The notes under the pieces are model-generated. The model saw nothing but the letters and a program-made list of their open reading frames with translations, had not been told where the DNA came from and did not search any database. The translations under genes and the position numbers were made by a program. This document shows, piece by piece, positions 1 to 7,989 of a stretch of DNA of 64,000 bases. Position 1 is the stretch's first letter. Each line of letters starts with the position of its first letter. The DNA comes from Flavobacterium beibuense F44-8 (GTDB taxonomy: Bacteria; Bacteroidota; Bacteroidia; Flavobacteriales; Flavobacteriaceae): assembly GCF_000769915.1 (NCBI RefSeq), contig NZ_JRLV01000016.1, positions 62,001 to 126,000 of the forward strand, in the 5' to 3' direction.

Positions 1-2
1 TG

Positions 3-1340
3 GCATGGGAACAAAGAGCTTCAATATTCCTTAAAGCTGCCGACTTACTTGCAGGCCCATACCGTGCAAAAATAAACGCAGCTACCATGATAGCTCAGGC
101 TAAAACCGTTCACCAGGCAGAGATTGATGCTGCTTGTGAGTTTATTGATTTCCTTCGTTTTAACGTAGAGTTCATGACTCAGATATATGCTGAACAGCCT
201 GTATCTTCAGACGGAATATGGAACAGAATGGAGCACCGCCCATTAGAAGGTTTCATTTATGCAATTACTCCTTTTAACTTTACAGCTATCGCAGGTAACC
301 TTCCTGCCTCTCCTGCCCTTATGGGTAATGTAGTGGTATGGAAACCTAGTGCGGCTCAGGTATACAGTGCTAACGTAATCATGGAAGTATTTAAACTTGC
401 GGGATTACCAGATGGTGTAATTAACATGGTTCACGGTGACCCTGTTATGATAACAGACACTCTTTTAGAAAGCCCTGATTTTGCAGGAATACACTATACA
501 GGATCTACAGCTGTATTTAACGGTATTTGGGCAAAAATAGGTCAGAATATGGGTAAAGGTATCTATAAAACCTACCCAAGAATTGTAGGTGAAACAGGTG
601 GTAAGGATTTTGTTATCGCTCACCCGTCATCTATACCTGCACAGGTAGCAACAGCGCTTTCAAGAGGTGCTTTTGAATTCCAGGGGCAAAAATGTTCGGC
701 TGCTTCAAGAGCTTACATCCCTCAGTCAATATGGCCGGAGGTTAAAGAAAAGCTTGTTGCTGATATTGCTTCAATGAAAATGGGTTCTCCTGAAGATCTT
801 TCAAACTTTATTACTTGTGTTATTCACGAAGGATCGTTTGACAAGCTGGCAAGCTATATTGATGCTGCTAAAAATGCATCTGATGCCGAAATCATTGCCG
901 GTGGTAAATATGATAAATCAGTAGGTTACTTTATAGAGCCAACAGTTATTTTAACTACAAACCCTCAGTATGAAACTATGCATACTGAACTTTTTGGCCC
1001 TGTATTAACCATCTATGTATACGAAGATGCTAAATGGGAAGAAACACTTACCCTTGTAGACCAAACTTCTCCATACGCATTAACGGGAGCTGTTTTCAGC
1101 CAGGATCGTTACGCTATAGAGCAGGCTACAAAAGCGCTTGAAAACTGCGCAGGTAACTTCTACATTAACGATAAACCAACAGGTGCCGTTGTAGGACAGC
1201 AGCCTTTTGGTGGTGCGAGAGCATCGGGAACAAACGACAAAGCAGGATCTGTACTAAACCTGTTACGTTGGGTTTCTCCAAGAACAATCAAGGAAACTTT
1301 TGTTCCGCCAACAGATTACAGATATCCTTTCCTAGGATAA
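3..1340 (+). CDS. pruA: Delta-1-pyrroline-5-carboxylate dehydrogenase, 5' end cut off by the window
   Basis: An aldehyde dehydrogenase that oxidises glutamate-semialdehyde/pyrroline-5-carboxylate to glutamate with NAD, the second step of proline breakdown in the cytoplasm. The reading frame is open from base 3 with no start, so the N-terminus lies upstream; an internal ATG at 87 is not the true start. The catalytic glutamate sits in VGETGGKDF (codon 591-593) and the catalytic cysteine in GQKCSAASR (codon 693-695). The C-terminal PFGGARASGTNDKAG stretch is typical of PruA rather than other ALDHs. A strong bidirectional terminator follows at once. About 100 residues appear to be missing against the usual ~540 of the single-domain enzyme. 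The call is secure. Confidence 0.93.
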   Translation, partial: AWEQRASIFLKAADLLAGPYRAKINAATMIAQAKTVHQAEIDAACEFIDFLRFNVEFMTQIYAEQPVSSDGIWNRMEHRPLEGFIYAITPFNFTAIAGNLPASPALMGNVVVWKPSAAQVYSANVIMEVFKLAGLPDGVINMVHGDPVMITDTLLESPDFAGIHYTGSTAVFNGIWAKIGQNMGKGIYKTYPRIVGETGGKDFVIAHPSSIPAQVATALSRGAFEFQGQKCSAASRAYIPQSIWPEVKEKLVADIASMKMGSPEDLSNFITCVIHEGSFDKLASYIDAAKNASDAEIIAGGKYDKSVGYFIEPTVILTTNPQYETMHTELFGPVLTIYVYEDAKWEETLTLVDQTSPYALTGAVFSQDRYAIEQATKALENCAGNFYINDKPTGAVVGQQPFGGARASGTNDKAGSVLNLLRWVSPRTIKETFVPPTDYRYPFLG

Positions 1341-1349
1341 GACATAACA

Positions 1350-1380
1350 AAAAAGGCTTCCGAAACGGAAGCCTTTTTTT
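1350..1380. terminator. Bidirectional rho-independent terminator between pruA and rsmG
   Basis: Perfect 8-bp stem GGCTTCCG/CGGAAGCC (1355-1362 with 1366-1373), 3-nt loop, preceded by an A run and followed by a T run. It lies between convergent genes and can serve both; the rsmG stop codon sits at its edge. Confidence 0.9.
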
Positions 1381-2008
1381 ATACTTTATATTTCATTGCC
1401 AGGTGCACCACCTTTTTAGTTTCGAAAAATTCATCATTAAAATAATCTGAAAGATCGTAAAGTGTAGCTCTTTGAAAAACAGAAAGCTCTTCAGTGAGGT
1501 CACCACCTTTTAAATATAATATACCATTTGGCAAATCATGGTTTTGGTCCTTTTTAATTTTACCTCTCACCCATTTCACAAAATCAGGCATATTAGTCAC
1601 GGCACGACTTACAATAAAATCGAAATCCTCACCTACCTTTTCGGCACGCATTTGCTCTGCCTTAACATTGGTAAGCCCCAAAGCTTCTGCCACCCCATTC
1701 ACTACCTTTATTTTTTTGGCAATAACATCTATAAGGTAAAACTGAGTCTCAGGAAACAGTATCGCCAATGGTATCCCCGGGAAACCTCCTCCGGTACCTA
1801 CATCCATAACCTTTGCTCCCGGTTTGAACTCCATAACCTTTGCAATACCAAGCGAATGCAATACGTGTTTTGTATATAACGACTCTATATCCTTTCTGGA
1901 AATCACATTGATTTTTGAATTCCAGTCAATATAAAGTTCTTCAAGTTGTGCAAACTGCTCCTTCTGCCTCTCGGTAAGATTAGGAAAATATCTAACAATC
2001 TCCTCCAT
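1379..2008 (-). CDS. rsmG: 16S rRNA (guanine-527-N7)-methyltransferase RsmG
   Basis: A SAM-dependent methyltransferase that makes m7G527 in 16S rRNA of the small ribosomal subunit. The Rossmann SAM-binding loop is visible as DVGTGGGFPGIPLAI, followed by FYLIDVIAKK and, later, the conserved VSRAVTNM of the GidB family. I chose the ATG at 2006-2008 (MEEIVRYFPNLTE), giving 209 residues, the normal family length; the longer reading frame to 2077 adds 23 residues unlike the family. The gene stands alone, with the desaturase divergent from it and the pruA terminator at its end. Confidence 0.92.
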   Translation of the reverse strand: MEEIVRYFPNLTERQKEQFAQLEELYIDWNSKINVISRKDIESLYTKHVLHSLGIAKVMEFKPGAKVMDVGTGGGFPGIPLAILFPETQFYLIDVIAKKIKVVNGVAEALGLTNVKAEQMRAEKVGEDFDFIVSRAVTNMPDFVKWVRGKIKKDQNHDLPNGILYLKGGDLTEELSVFQRATLYDLSDYFNDEFFETKKVVHLAMKYKV

Positions 2009-2124
2009 TAATTTTAATTTTAGACAAAAGTAAGCATTTTGAACGCTAATTTTTACATCATTTTTTTCGTTTTGCAATTCATTAATAACTACCTTTGAAG
2101 CCCTTGGATTTCAACTATAAGACA

Positions 2125-3219
2125 ATGAATATCAATACTCCCATTTTTTCAAAAAACGATTCAATAAAATTTTTCAGAACACTAAACAAACGTGTAAACG
2201 AATACTTTAAGGAAAATAACCTTAAAAAAACAGGTAACTGGAAACTACACCTAAAAACAATTATAATGTTTACCCTGTTTTTAGCGCCTTACTTTTTAAT
2301 ACTTACACTTAACATGTCGGTATGGGTACAGCTACTTCTTACCGTTGTTATGGGAGTAGGAATGGCAGGCGTAGGTATGAATGTAATGCACGACGGTAAC
2401 CACGGTTCCTACTCATCAAAATCATGGTTAAACCAGTTTATGGGCGGCAGCATTTATGTTTTGGCAGGTAATGTATACAACTGGCAGGTACAGCATAATG
2501 TACTGCATCACACCTACACAAACATTCACGGTCATGACGAAGATCTTGATGCAGGAAGGATTATCCGTTTTACACATAGCGCAAAATGGAGAAGGTTCCA
2601 CAAATTCCAGCACTACTACTCTATTTTCCTATACGGTTTACTAACCTTTAACTGGGCTATTACTACCGATATAAAACAAATGAGAAGGTATATTAAAAAA
2701 GGACTTTCTTACGGTAAATTCCAAAGTCCGGTAAAACAATGGACGGTACTGGTTATAACTAAGCTTATTTATGTTATTGTATGGCTTGCCATCCCAATGA
2801 TTTTAGGCATCACATGGTGGAAAGTACTTATAGGTTTCTTTGTAATGCACTACACAGCAGGACTTATACTAAGCGTTGTTTTCCAGCTGGCACACGTAGT
2901 AGAGGAAACCGATAACCCTATACCGGGTGAGAACGGTGAAATTGAAAACACCTGGGCTGTACACCAACTGTACACTACAGCAAACTTTGCACCTAAAAAC
3001 AAAATTGTAAACTGGTTTACGGGAGGCCTAAACCACCAGATAGAACACCATATTTTTCCGAATATAAGCCACATCCATTATGGGGCTATCGCAAAAATTG
3101 TAAAACAAACTGCAAAAGAGCACAACCTGCCTTACCATGAGTTCAAAACCATGCGCGGTGCCATTGCAGCACATTTCAGGCATTTAAAAGAGCTGGGAAT
3201 GAAACCGGCATTAAATTAA
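2125..3219 (+). CDS. Membrane fatty acid desaturase (acyl-CoA/acyl-lipid type)
   Basis: An integral-membrane di-iron desaturase that introduces a double bond into fatty acyl chains and so tunes membrane fluidity. The three histidine boxes are present: HDGNH (about residues 89-93), HNVLHH (124-129) and HQIEHH (304-309), numbered from the ATG at 2125. The QIEHH form of the third box resembles linoleoyl-CoA/front-end desaturases. Hydrophobic blocks at about 46-62 and 66-86, and two more between boxes 2 and 3, form the membrane scaffold. The ATG at 2125 gives 364 residues; an in-frame TTG at 2095 would add ten unlikely residues. There is no cytochrome b5 domain. The regiochemistry cannot be told from sequence. 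Confidence 0.88.
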   Translation: MNINTPIFSKNDSIKFFRTLNKRVNEYFKENNLKKTGNWKLHLKTIIMFTLFLAPYFLILTLNMSVWVQLLLTVVMGVGMAGVGMNVMHDGNHGSYSSKSWLNQFMGGSIYVLAGNVYNWQVQHNVLHHTYTNIHGHDEDLDAGRIIRFTHSAKWRRFHKFQHYYSIFLYGLLTFNWAITTDIKQMRRYIKKGLSYGKFQSPVKQWTVLVITKLIYVIVWLAIPMILGITWWKVLIGFFVMHYTAGLILSVVFQLAHVVEETDNPIPGENGEIENTWAVHQLYTTANFAPKNKIVNWFTGGLNHQIEHHIFPNISHIHYGAIAKIVKQTAKEHNLPYHEFKTMRGAIAAHFRHLKELGMKPALN

Positions 3220-3252
3220 TATCTTTACAAGTCAATTAAATACAGTAGAACG

Positions 3253-4437
3253 ATGAATCAGCTTTCTGACAGGATTAATAATCTGTCTACCTCACAAACG
3301 CTTGCTATGGCAGCAAAAGCCAGAGAGCTAAAAGCACAGGGAAAAGACATTATAAGCCTTAGCCTTGGCGAACCGGATTTTAATACTCCGGACTTTATTA
3401 AGGAAGCGGCTAAAAAAGCCATTGACGAAAATTACAGCGCATACCCTCCGGTAGATGGTTATGTGGAGCTTAAAGAAGCTATATGTAACAAATTTAAAAG
3501 AGACAACGGGCTTGAATACAAGCCTTCGCAAATAGTAGTTTCTACAGGTGCAAAGCAATCGCTATATAATATTGCACAGGTAATGCTTAACGATGGTGAC
3601 GAGGTTATACTGCCTGCACCATACTGGGTAAGTTATGTAGAGATTGTAAAACTTTCGGGAGGTGTACCGGTAGAAGTACCTACATCTGTTGAAACAGATT
3701 TTAAAATGACTGCCGAACAGCTTGAGGCTGCCATCACACCAAAAACAAAAATGATGTGGTTTAGCTCACCTTGTAATCCTAGTGGTTCTGTTTACAATCG
3801 TGAAGAGCTTACGGCTATCGCTAAAGTATTAGAGAAACATCCTAATATTTTTGTAGTGTCTGATGAGATTTATGAGCACATTAACTACTCCGGTACTTTT
3901 TGCAGCATAGGTTCTATTCCGGGTATGCTGGAAAGAACAATCACTGTTAACGGTGTAGCAAAAGCATTCGCTATGACAGGATGGAGAATTGGTTACATAG
4001 GAGCTCCAGAGTTTATTGCTAAGGCATGTACAAAAATACAGGGACAGGTAACCAGTGGTGCAAACAGTATCGCACAACGTGCTACTATTGCAGCTGTTGA
4101 AGCCGATCCTTCTGCCATTAAATACATGGTTGATGCTTTCCACAAACGCAGGGATTTAGTAGTTAACCTTGTAAAAGAGATACCGGGCTTTAAGATTAAC
4201 GTACCTGAGGGAGCATTTTATGTTTTCCCTGATGTGTCTGACTATTTCGGAAAAACAGTTAACGGTTTTGAAATTAAAAATGCAGACGATTTCTCTATGT
4301 ACTTACTGGAGCACGCTAACGTAGCTACTGTAACCGGAGATGCTTTTGGCAACCCTAACTGTATCCGTTTTTCTTATGCCACAAGCGAAGATCAACTGAT
4401 TGAAGCCATACGAAGAATTAAGGAAGCACTTGCTTAA
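3253..4437 (+). CDS. Aspartate aminotransferase, class I PLP enzyme
   Basis: A fold-type I aminotransferase interconverting aspartate/2-oxoglutarate with oxaloacetate/glutamate. The PLP lysine is K237 in VNGVAKAFAMTGWRIGY. Other cofactor and substrate residues are N175 (SSPCNPSGS), D204 and Y207 (SDEIYEH) and the carboxylate-binding arginine in MTGWR. The serine usual before the PLP lysine is alanine here. It is 394 residues, normal for the AspC-1gamma/AspB group. The gene begins 33 nt after the desaturase stop and ends in its own terminator, so co-transcription with the desaturase is possible. Broader substrate use (aromatic, kynurenine) cannot be excluded. Confidence 0.9.
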   Translation: MNQLSDRINNLSTSQTLAMAAKARELKAQGKDIISLSLGEPDFNTPDFIKEAAKKAIDENYSAYPPVDGYVELKEAICNKFKRDNGLEYKPSQIVVSTGAKQSLYNIAQVMLNDGDEVILPAPYWVSYVEIVKLSGGVPVEVPTSVETDFKMTAEQLEAAITPKTKMMWFSSPCNPSGSVYNREELTAIAKVLEKHPNIFVVSDEIYEHINYSGTFCSIGSIPGMLERTITVNGVAKAFAMTGWRIGYIGAPEFIAKACTKIQGQVTSGANSIAQRATIAAVEADPSAIKYMVDAFHKRRDLVVNLVKEIPGFKINVPEGAFYVFPDVSDYFGKTVNGFEIKNADDFSMYLLEHANVATVTGDAFGNPNCIRFSYATSEDQLIEAIRRIKEALA

Positions 4438-4448
4438 TACAAAATACT

Positions 4449-4472
4449 GCCCTGCCCAAAGCAGGGCTTTTT
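4449..4472 (+). terminator. Rho-independent terminator after the aminotransferase
   Basis: Perfect 7-bp stem GCCCTGC (4449-4455) / GCAGGGC (4461-4467), 5-nt loop, then five T. Confidence 0.85.
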
Positions 4473-4538
4473 GATTATACTAAAATGATTTGTCATTCCC
4501 CCTCCATAAGAAGGAAGGTGAAACCCATAAGATAAAAT

Positions 4539-5705
4539 ATGCAAAAAAAAATACTTTTATTAGGTTCGGGAGAATTAGGTAAAGAGTTTGTAATCGCAGC
4601 ACAGCGCATAGGTCAAACCGTAATTGCGGTAGACAGTTATGCAGGAGCTCCGGCAATGCAGGTTGCCGATGCCTTTGAGGTTATTAATATGCTTGACGGT
4701 GCTGCTCTGGATGCCATCGTTGCAAGACACAACCCTGATTTTATAGTTCCTGAAATTGAAGCCATTAGAACCGAGCGTTTTTACGATTACGAAAAACAGG
4801 GTATTACTGTAGTACCATCGGCTAAAGCTGCTAACTACACTATGAACCGTAAAGCCATACGCGACCTTGCCGCAAAAGATCTTGGTTTGCGTACAGCTAA
4901 TTACCGTTATGCTACATCGGCAAATGAGCTTCAAAAAGCAGTAAGCGAAGTAGGTATGCCATGTGTGGTTAAGCCGTTAATGTCGTCTTCCGGTAAAGGG
5001 CAGTCTACCATCAAAACTCAGGAAGATATTGAGAAAGCATGGAAATATGCTGTAGAAGGTTCACGCGGTGATGTAGTAGAAGTAATTGTGGAGGCTTTTG
5101 TAAACTTCCATTCAGAAATTACCCTGCTTACTGTAACACAAAACAACAACCCAACCCTGTTTTGTGCCCCTATAGGCCACAGGCAGGAACGCGGTGATTA
5201 CCAGGAAAGCTGGCAGCCGGCAAGGGTTAGCGATAAAGATATTGCCGAAGCTCAGGACATGGCACGTAAAGTAACCGAAGCCCTTGGCGGAGCAGGTATA
5301 TTTGGCGTAGAGTTCTTCCTTACGGATGAAGGAGTATACTTCTCTGAACTTTCCCCAAGACCACACGATACAGGTATGGTTACACTTGCAGGAACTCAAA
5401 ACTTTAACGAGTTTGAACTACACCTTAGAGCGATATTAAGCCTGCCAATACATGAAATTACTTTAGAAAGAACTGGTGCAAGTGCTGTTATACTGGCATC
5501 TGAAAACAGTGACAATCCTACTTTTACAGGAGTGGAAAAAATCGCTGCGCTTCCTAAAACCGATTTCAGACTATTTGGAAAACCTACCTCACGTCCGTAC
5601 CGCAGAATGGGTGTATCCCTAACTTATGATACTACCAGTACCCCAGTGGAAGAAGTAGTGGAAAAAGCAAAAGCAGCGGCAGCATTAGTTAAAGTTCACG
5701 CATAA
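4539..5705 (+). CDS. purT: Formate-dependent phosphoribosylglycinamide formyltransferase PurT
   Basis: Makes formyl-GAR from GAR, formate and ATP in purine biosynthesis, independent of folate. It is an ATP-grasp enzyme. The N-terminal nucleotide fold begins with [11 protein letters not shown] (residues 7-16). The ATP-grasp lysine and glycine-rich loop are in [12 protein letters not shown] (145-156), and the hallmark metal-site stretch is [15 protein letters not shown] near residue 270. It is 388 residues against 392 in Escherichia coli. The gene is monocistronic: a terminator lies before it and a lipoprotein gene 74 nt after. Confidence 0.95.
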   Translation: MQKKILLLGSGELGKEFVIAAQRIGQTVIAVDSYAGAPAMQVADAFEVINMLDGAALDAIVARHNPDFIVPEIEAIRTERFYDYEKQGITVVPSAKAANYTMNRKAIRDLAAKDLGLRTANYRYATSANELQKAVSEVGMPCVVKPLMSSSGKGQSTIKTQEDIEKAWKYAVEGSRGDVVEVIVEAFVNFHSEITLLTVTQNNNPTLFCAPIGHRQERGDYQESWQPARVSDKDIAEAQDMARKVTEALGGAGIFGVEFFLTDEGVYFSELSPRPHDTGMVTLAGTQNFNEFELHLRAILSLPIHEITLERTGASAVILASENSDNPTFTGVEKIAALPKTDFRLFGKPTSRPYRRMGVSLTYDTTSTPVEEVVEKAKAAAALVKVHA

Positions 5706-5779
5706 ATAAGTAAGCCATAAAGTAACTTACATATAAAAGAAAAAAGTACTTTTACAGAAACCAACAAATCAACAATCAA

Positions 5780-6169
5780 ATGAAACAATTAAAATTAGCC
5801 GCACTGGCATTGGTATTATCCCTTTCACTTTCTTCATGCTCAGGCAATGGTCCTGAGGACACTGCTAAAAAGTTTATTGAGTACACTAATCAGGGGAAAT
5901 TTAGTAAAGCTAAAGAACTAAGTACCGATAAAACGGCTGCTATGCTTGGAATGGCCGAAGGTTTTGCACAAGGCAAAATGGAGGAGATGAAAGAGAAAAA
6001 TAAAGATGTAAAAGTAGAAATTACCTCATCTGAAGTAAACGAAGATAAAGCTACCGTTAAGTTTAAACTTACCGGAGGTGAAAACACCAGTGGCAGCGAA
6101 AACCAACTTAACCTTGTAAAGGTTGATGGTGAGTGGAAAGTAGACATGAATAAAGAAGGAGCAAGATAA
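5780..6169 (+). CDS. DUF4878-type lipoprotein
   Basis: A 129-residue predicted lipoprotein. The signal peptide ends in SLSSC (Cys20), followed by a single small NTF2-like/DUF4878 domain. Marks of that family are the early PEDTAKKFIEYTNQGKFSKAKEL helix, the VEITSSEVNEDKATVKFKL strands and the final VKVDGEWKVDM strand. Family members are envelope proteins of unknown function. Its stop codon directly abuts the next gene, so the two are likely co-translated. Lipidation and the fold are inferences from motifs; no catalytic residues are visible. Confidence 0.8.
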   Translation: MKQLKLAALALVLSLSLSSCSGNGPEDTAKKFIEYTNQGKFSKAKELSTDKTAAMLGMAEGFAQGKMEEMKEKNKDVKVEITSSEVNEDKATVKFKLTGGENTSGSENQLNLVKVDGEWKVDMNKEGAR

Positions 6170-6859
6170 TTGCCGTCTAAATACTTTTTAATAAAGCATT
6201 ACCGGACCCTGAAACTTTTTACAGGACTGGTAATGCTTTTTATTTTTGCCTTTATCGTTTATAAATCAGTTTTCTTTTTTGATAAAAAGGCAGAAAACGA
6301 ATTGGTCAAACTATACGAAAACACTTCACGCCTTAGTGACCATGAGGTATCTTTAATTAAAGAAGGAGATTTTATACTGCGTAAAGGATTTGGACATTTT
6401 AGTGATTTTATAGCACAAAACCTCAACCATGGCTCTTTTGATATTACCCATTGCGGTATTATTGTAAAAAAAGACAATCGGCTTTATGTTGTACATTCCC
6501 TATCGTCAGACGTATCGGATATTGACGGTGTACAGGCACAGCCTCTTGAAACCTTTTTATCCTACAGCACACCTCAAAAAATTATAGTTACCAGAACTAA
6601 AAACTCTACCGTTACCACAGGACACAACATAGCATTGCAGGCACAACATTATTGCGAATTGCAAATTCCATTTGACAACTCAGGTACTATTGATGATGCC
6701 GAATCTTTTTACTGTACCGAACTCATTTGGCATATACTAGAAAAAGACTTACAACTCATAAAACTCCCTACAGAGAATGAAGAACGAAAAAAGTTCTTTT
6801 ATACTGTAGAAAACATTTACAGTACTGATTATTTTGACATCATCATTAATCAGTATTAA
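6170..6859 (+). CDS. Membrane-anchored permuted papain-like (YiiX/YebB, NlpC/P60-like) protein
   Basis: A 229-residue protein with one N-terminal membrane segment (about residues 17-36) and an external circularly permuted papain fold. The permuted order is visible: GDFILRKG near residue 66, the catalytic histidine in DITHCGIIV (His94), then the nucleophile in FYCTELIWH (Cys182) with Glu184. Members of this family act as thiol hydrolases or amidases on peptides or lipids; the substrate here is unknown. The start is TTG, directly after the preceding stop, with an AAGGAG about 9 nt upstream; the next ATG would delete half the membrane anchor. A repeat element lies just downstream. Confidence 0.78.
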   Translation: MPSKYFLIKHYRTLKLFTGLVMLFIFAFIVYKSVFFFDKKAENELVKLYENTSRLSDHEVSLIKEGDFILRKGFGHFSDFIAQNLNHGSFDITHCGIIVKKDNRLYVVHSLSSDVSDIDGVQAQPLETFLSYSTPQKIIVTRTKNSTVTTGHNIALQAQHYCELQIPFDNSGTIDDAESFYCTELIWHILEKDLQLIKLPTENEERKKFFYTVENIYSTDYFDIIINQY

Positions 6860-6877
6860 TAATATGGCTGTCTAAAA

Positions 6878-6951
6878 TGTCATTCTGAACGTAACAGAGT
6901 GGAGTGAAGAATCTCAACTGCTAAGAGATTTTTCCTATCATCAAAATGACA
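6878..6951. repeat. Short interspersed repeat element, copy 1 (REP/MITE-like)
   Basis: A 74-bp unit bounded by the inverted ends TGTCATT (6878-6884) and AATGACA (6945-6951), with GAAGAATCTC and GAGATTTTTC as inner complementary parts. A second unit with the same ends and related interior lies at 21198-21278. It codes for nothing. Confidence 0.7.
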
Positions 6952-7065
6952 AAAACCGAATTAAATAACTCCCTGTTTGAGGTTATTAAAAGTCGAAACA
7001 TTTATCACATTTTCCACATCAGTATCAAACTACATGGTAATACTATCGCATTTCTTAGGTCACTA

Positions 7066-7113
7066 AAAATCAAAAAAACTATGAGCAATACGAATATTGC
7101 TCCTATTGATTTT
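7066..7113. other. Nested inverted repeats (possible structured RNA or operator)
   Basis: The inner perfect 8-bp stem GAGCAATA/TATTGCTC (7083-7090 with 7095-7102) closes a CGAA tetraloop. An outer 8-bp pair AAAATCAA/TTGATTTT (7066-7073 with 7106-7113) encloses it with an asymmetric internal loop. There is no T run, so it is not a simple terminator. Confidence 0.45.
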
Positions 7114-7255
7114 CTCATAATTACTATTTTGTTTTGTTTAATTACAGGTAGAAGAAATACTCAAAACACTACATTTTTAGGGCTATATTTCGGTATAAAG
7201 GCAGGCATAAGCCCCGTTACTGTGAATTTCATAAAAATTTACTGCTTGTTGTAAT

Positions 7256-7289
7256 TTGCAAATAATTAAGAATTCAATTCTTACTTTTG
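7256..7289 (+). promoter_or_regulatory. Promoter of the two-component system, with overlapping palindrome
   Basis: The -33 TTG (7256-7258), a 23-nt spacer and the -7 box TACTTTTG (7282-7289) fit the Bacteroidota consensus. A perfect palindrome with 8-bp arms around one base (TAAGAATT, C, AATTCTTA; 7267-7283) fills the spacer and overlaps the first two bases of the -7 box, as an operator would. Confidence 0.65.
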
Positions 7290-7312
7290 TAAAAACGCCC
7301 TGTTAATTATAT

Positions 7313-7987
7313 ATGAAACTGCTAGTAGTAGAAGACGAACCTCAACTCCTATCCATTATCCGTAAAGGACTTTCGGAAAAAAACTACGACGTGAGTGCTG
7401 CACTCGACGGTACTACTGCATTGGATATGATTAACAATAACAGGTTTGACGTGGTAGTACTGGATGTAATGTTACCCGATATTAACGGCATAGAAATTTG
7501 CCGCAGGCTAAGGGCTTCAGGCAATTTTGTACCTATACTTATGCTAACCGCCTTAAACAGCAGTGAGAATATTGTTACCGGCCTCAATGCGGGTGCCGAT
7601 GATTACATGTCTAAACCATTTAAGTTTAGCGAGCTTGAGGCACGTATCAATGCACTGGCACGAAGAGCCGGACAGGACCAGAAACCTGCAGAGGTTATTA
7701 CCATTGCCGACCTGGAAATAGACCGCAGGGCAAAAACCGTTAAACGCAACGGTAATCTCATTACACTTACAGCAAAAGAATTTAAGTTACTGTATTACCT
7801 TGCCAAGAATACCGGTATTACGCTTTCACGCGAAAAGATATTGGACAATGTATGGAACATTAACTTTGATATGAATACCAACGTGGTTGATGTATACATT
7901 AACTACCTGAGAAAGAAAATAGACAGGCCTTATACGGTTAAGCTTATACATACCATTAAAGGACTGGGCTACATTTTAAAACCCTGA
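7313..7987 (+). CDS. OmpR/PhoB-family response regulator
   Basis: A 224-residue two-domain transcription regulator. The receiver domain (residues 1-115) has the acidic pair E7/D8, phosphoacceptor D51 in VVLDVMLPD, T79 and K101 (SKPFKFSELEAR). The winged-helix DNA-binding domain (about 128-224) shows LTAKEFKLLYYLAKN and VDVYINYLRKKID, with terminal TIKGLGYIL. It is followed after 2 nt by the cognate histidine kinase, so translation is coupled. The family resembles CusR/RprY-type regulators of envelope or metal stress; the signal is not evident. Confidence 0.92.
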   Translation: MKLLVVEDEPQLLSIIRKGLSEKNYDVSAALDGTTALDMINNNRFDVVVLDVMLPDINGIEICRRLRASGNFVPILMLTALNSSENIVTGLNAGADDYMSKPFKFSELEARINALARRAGQDQKPAEVITIADLEIDRRAKTVKRNGNLITLTAKEFKLLYYLAKNTGITLSREKILDNVWNINFDMNTNVVDVYINYLRKKIDRPYTVKLIHTIKGLGYILKP

Positions 7988-7989
7988 TT

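Larger units (their letters stand above)
6860..7312. other. 453-bp gene-free region before the two-component system
   Basis: It holds an interspersed inverted-repeat element (6878-6951), a nested hairpin (7066-7113) and a promoter with a palindrome (7256-7289). A 102-codon open frame (6946-7254) starts inside the repeat and is not credible as a gene. Confidence 0.6.

Noticed and set aside
4493..4516. TGTCATTCCCCCTCC before purT as a third copy of the interspersed repeat
   Set aside because: Only the first seven bases match and the opposite end AATGACA is missing.
6946..7254. A 102-codon open frame on the plus strand
   Set aside because: Its ATG lies in the right end of the interspersed repeat, it runs through the nested hairpin, and it has no domain or sensible composition.
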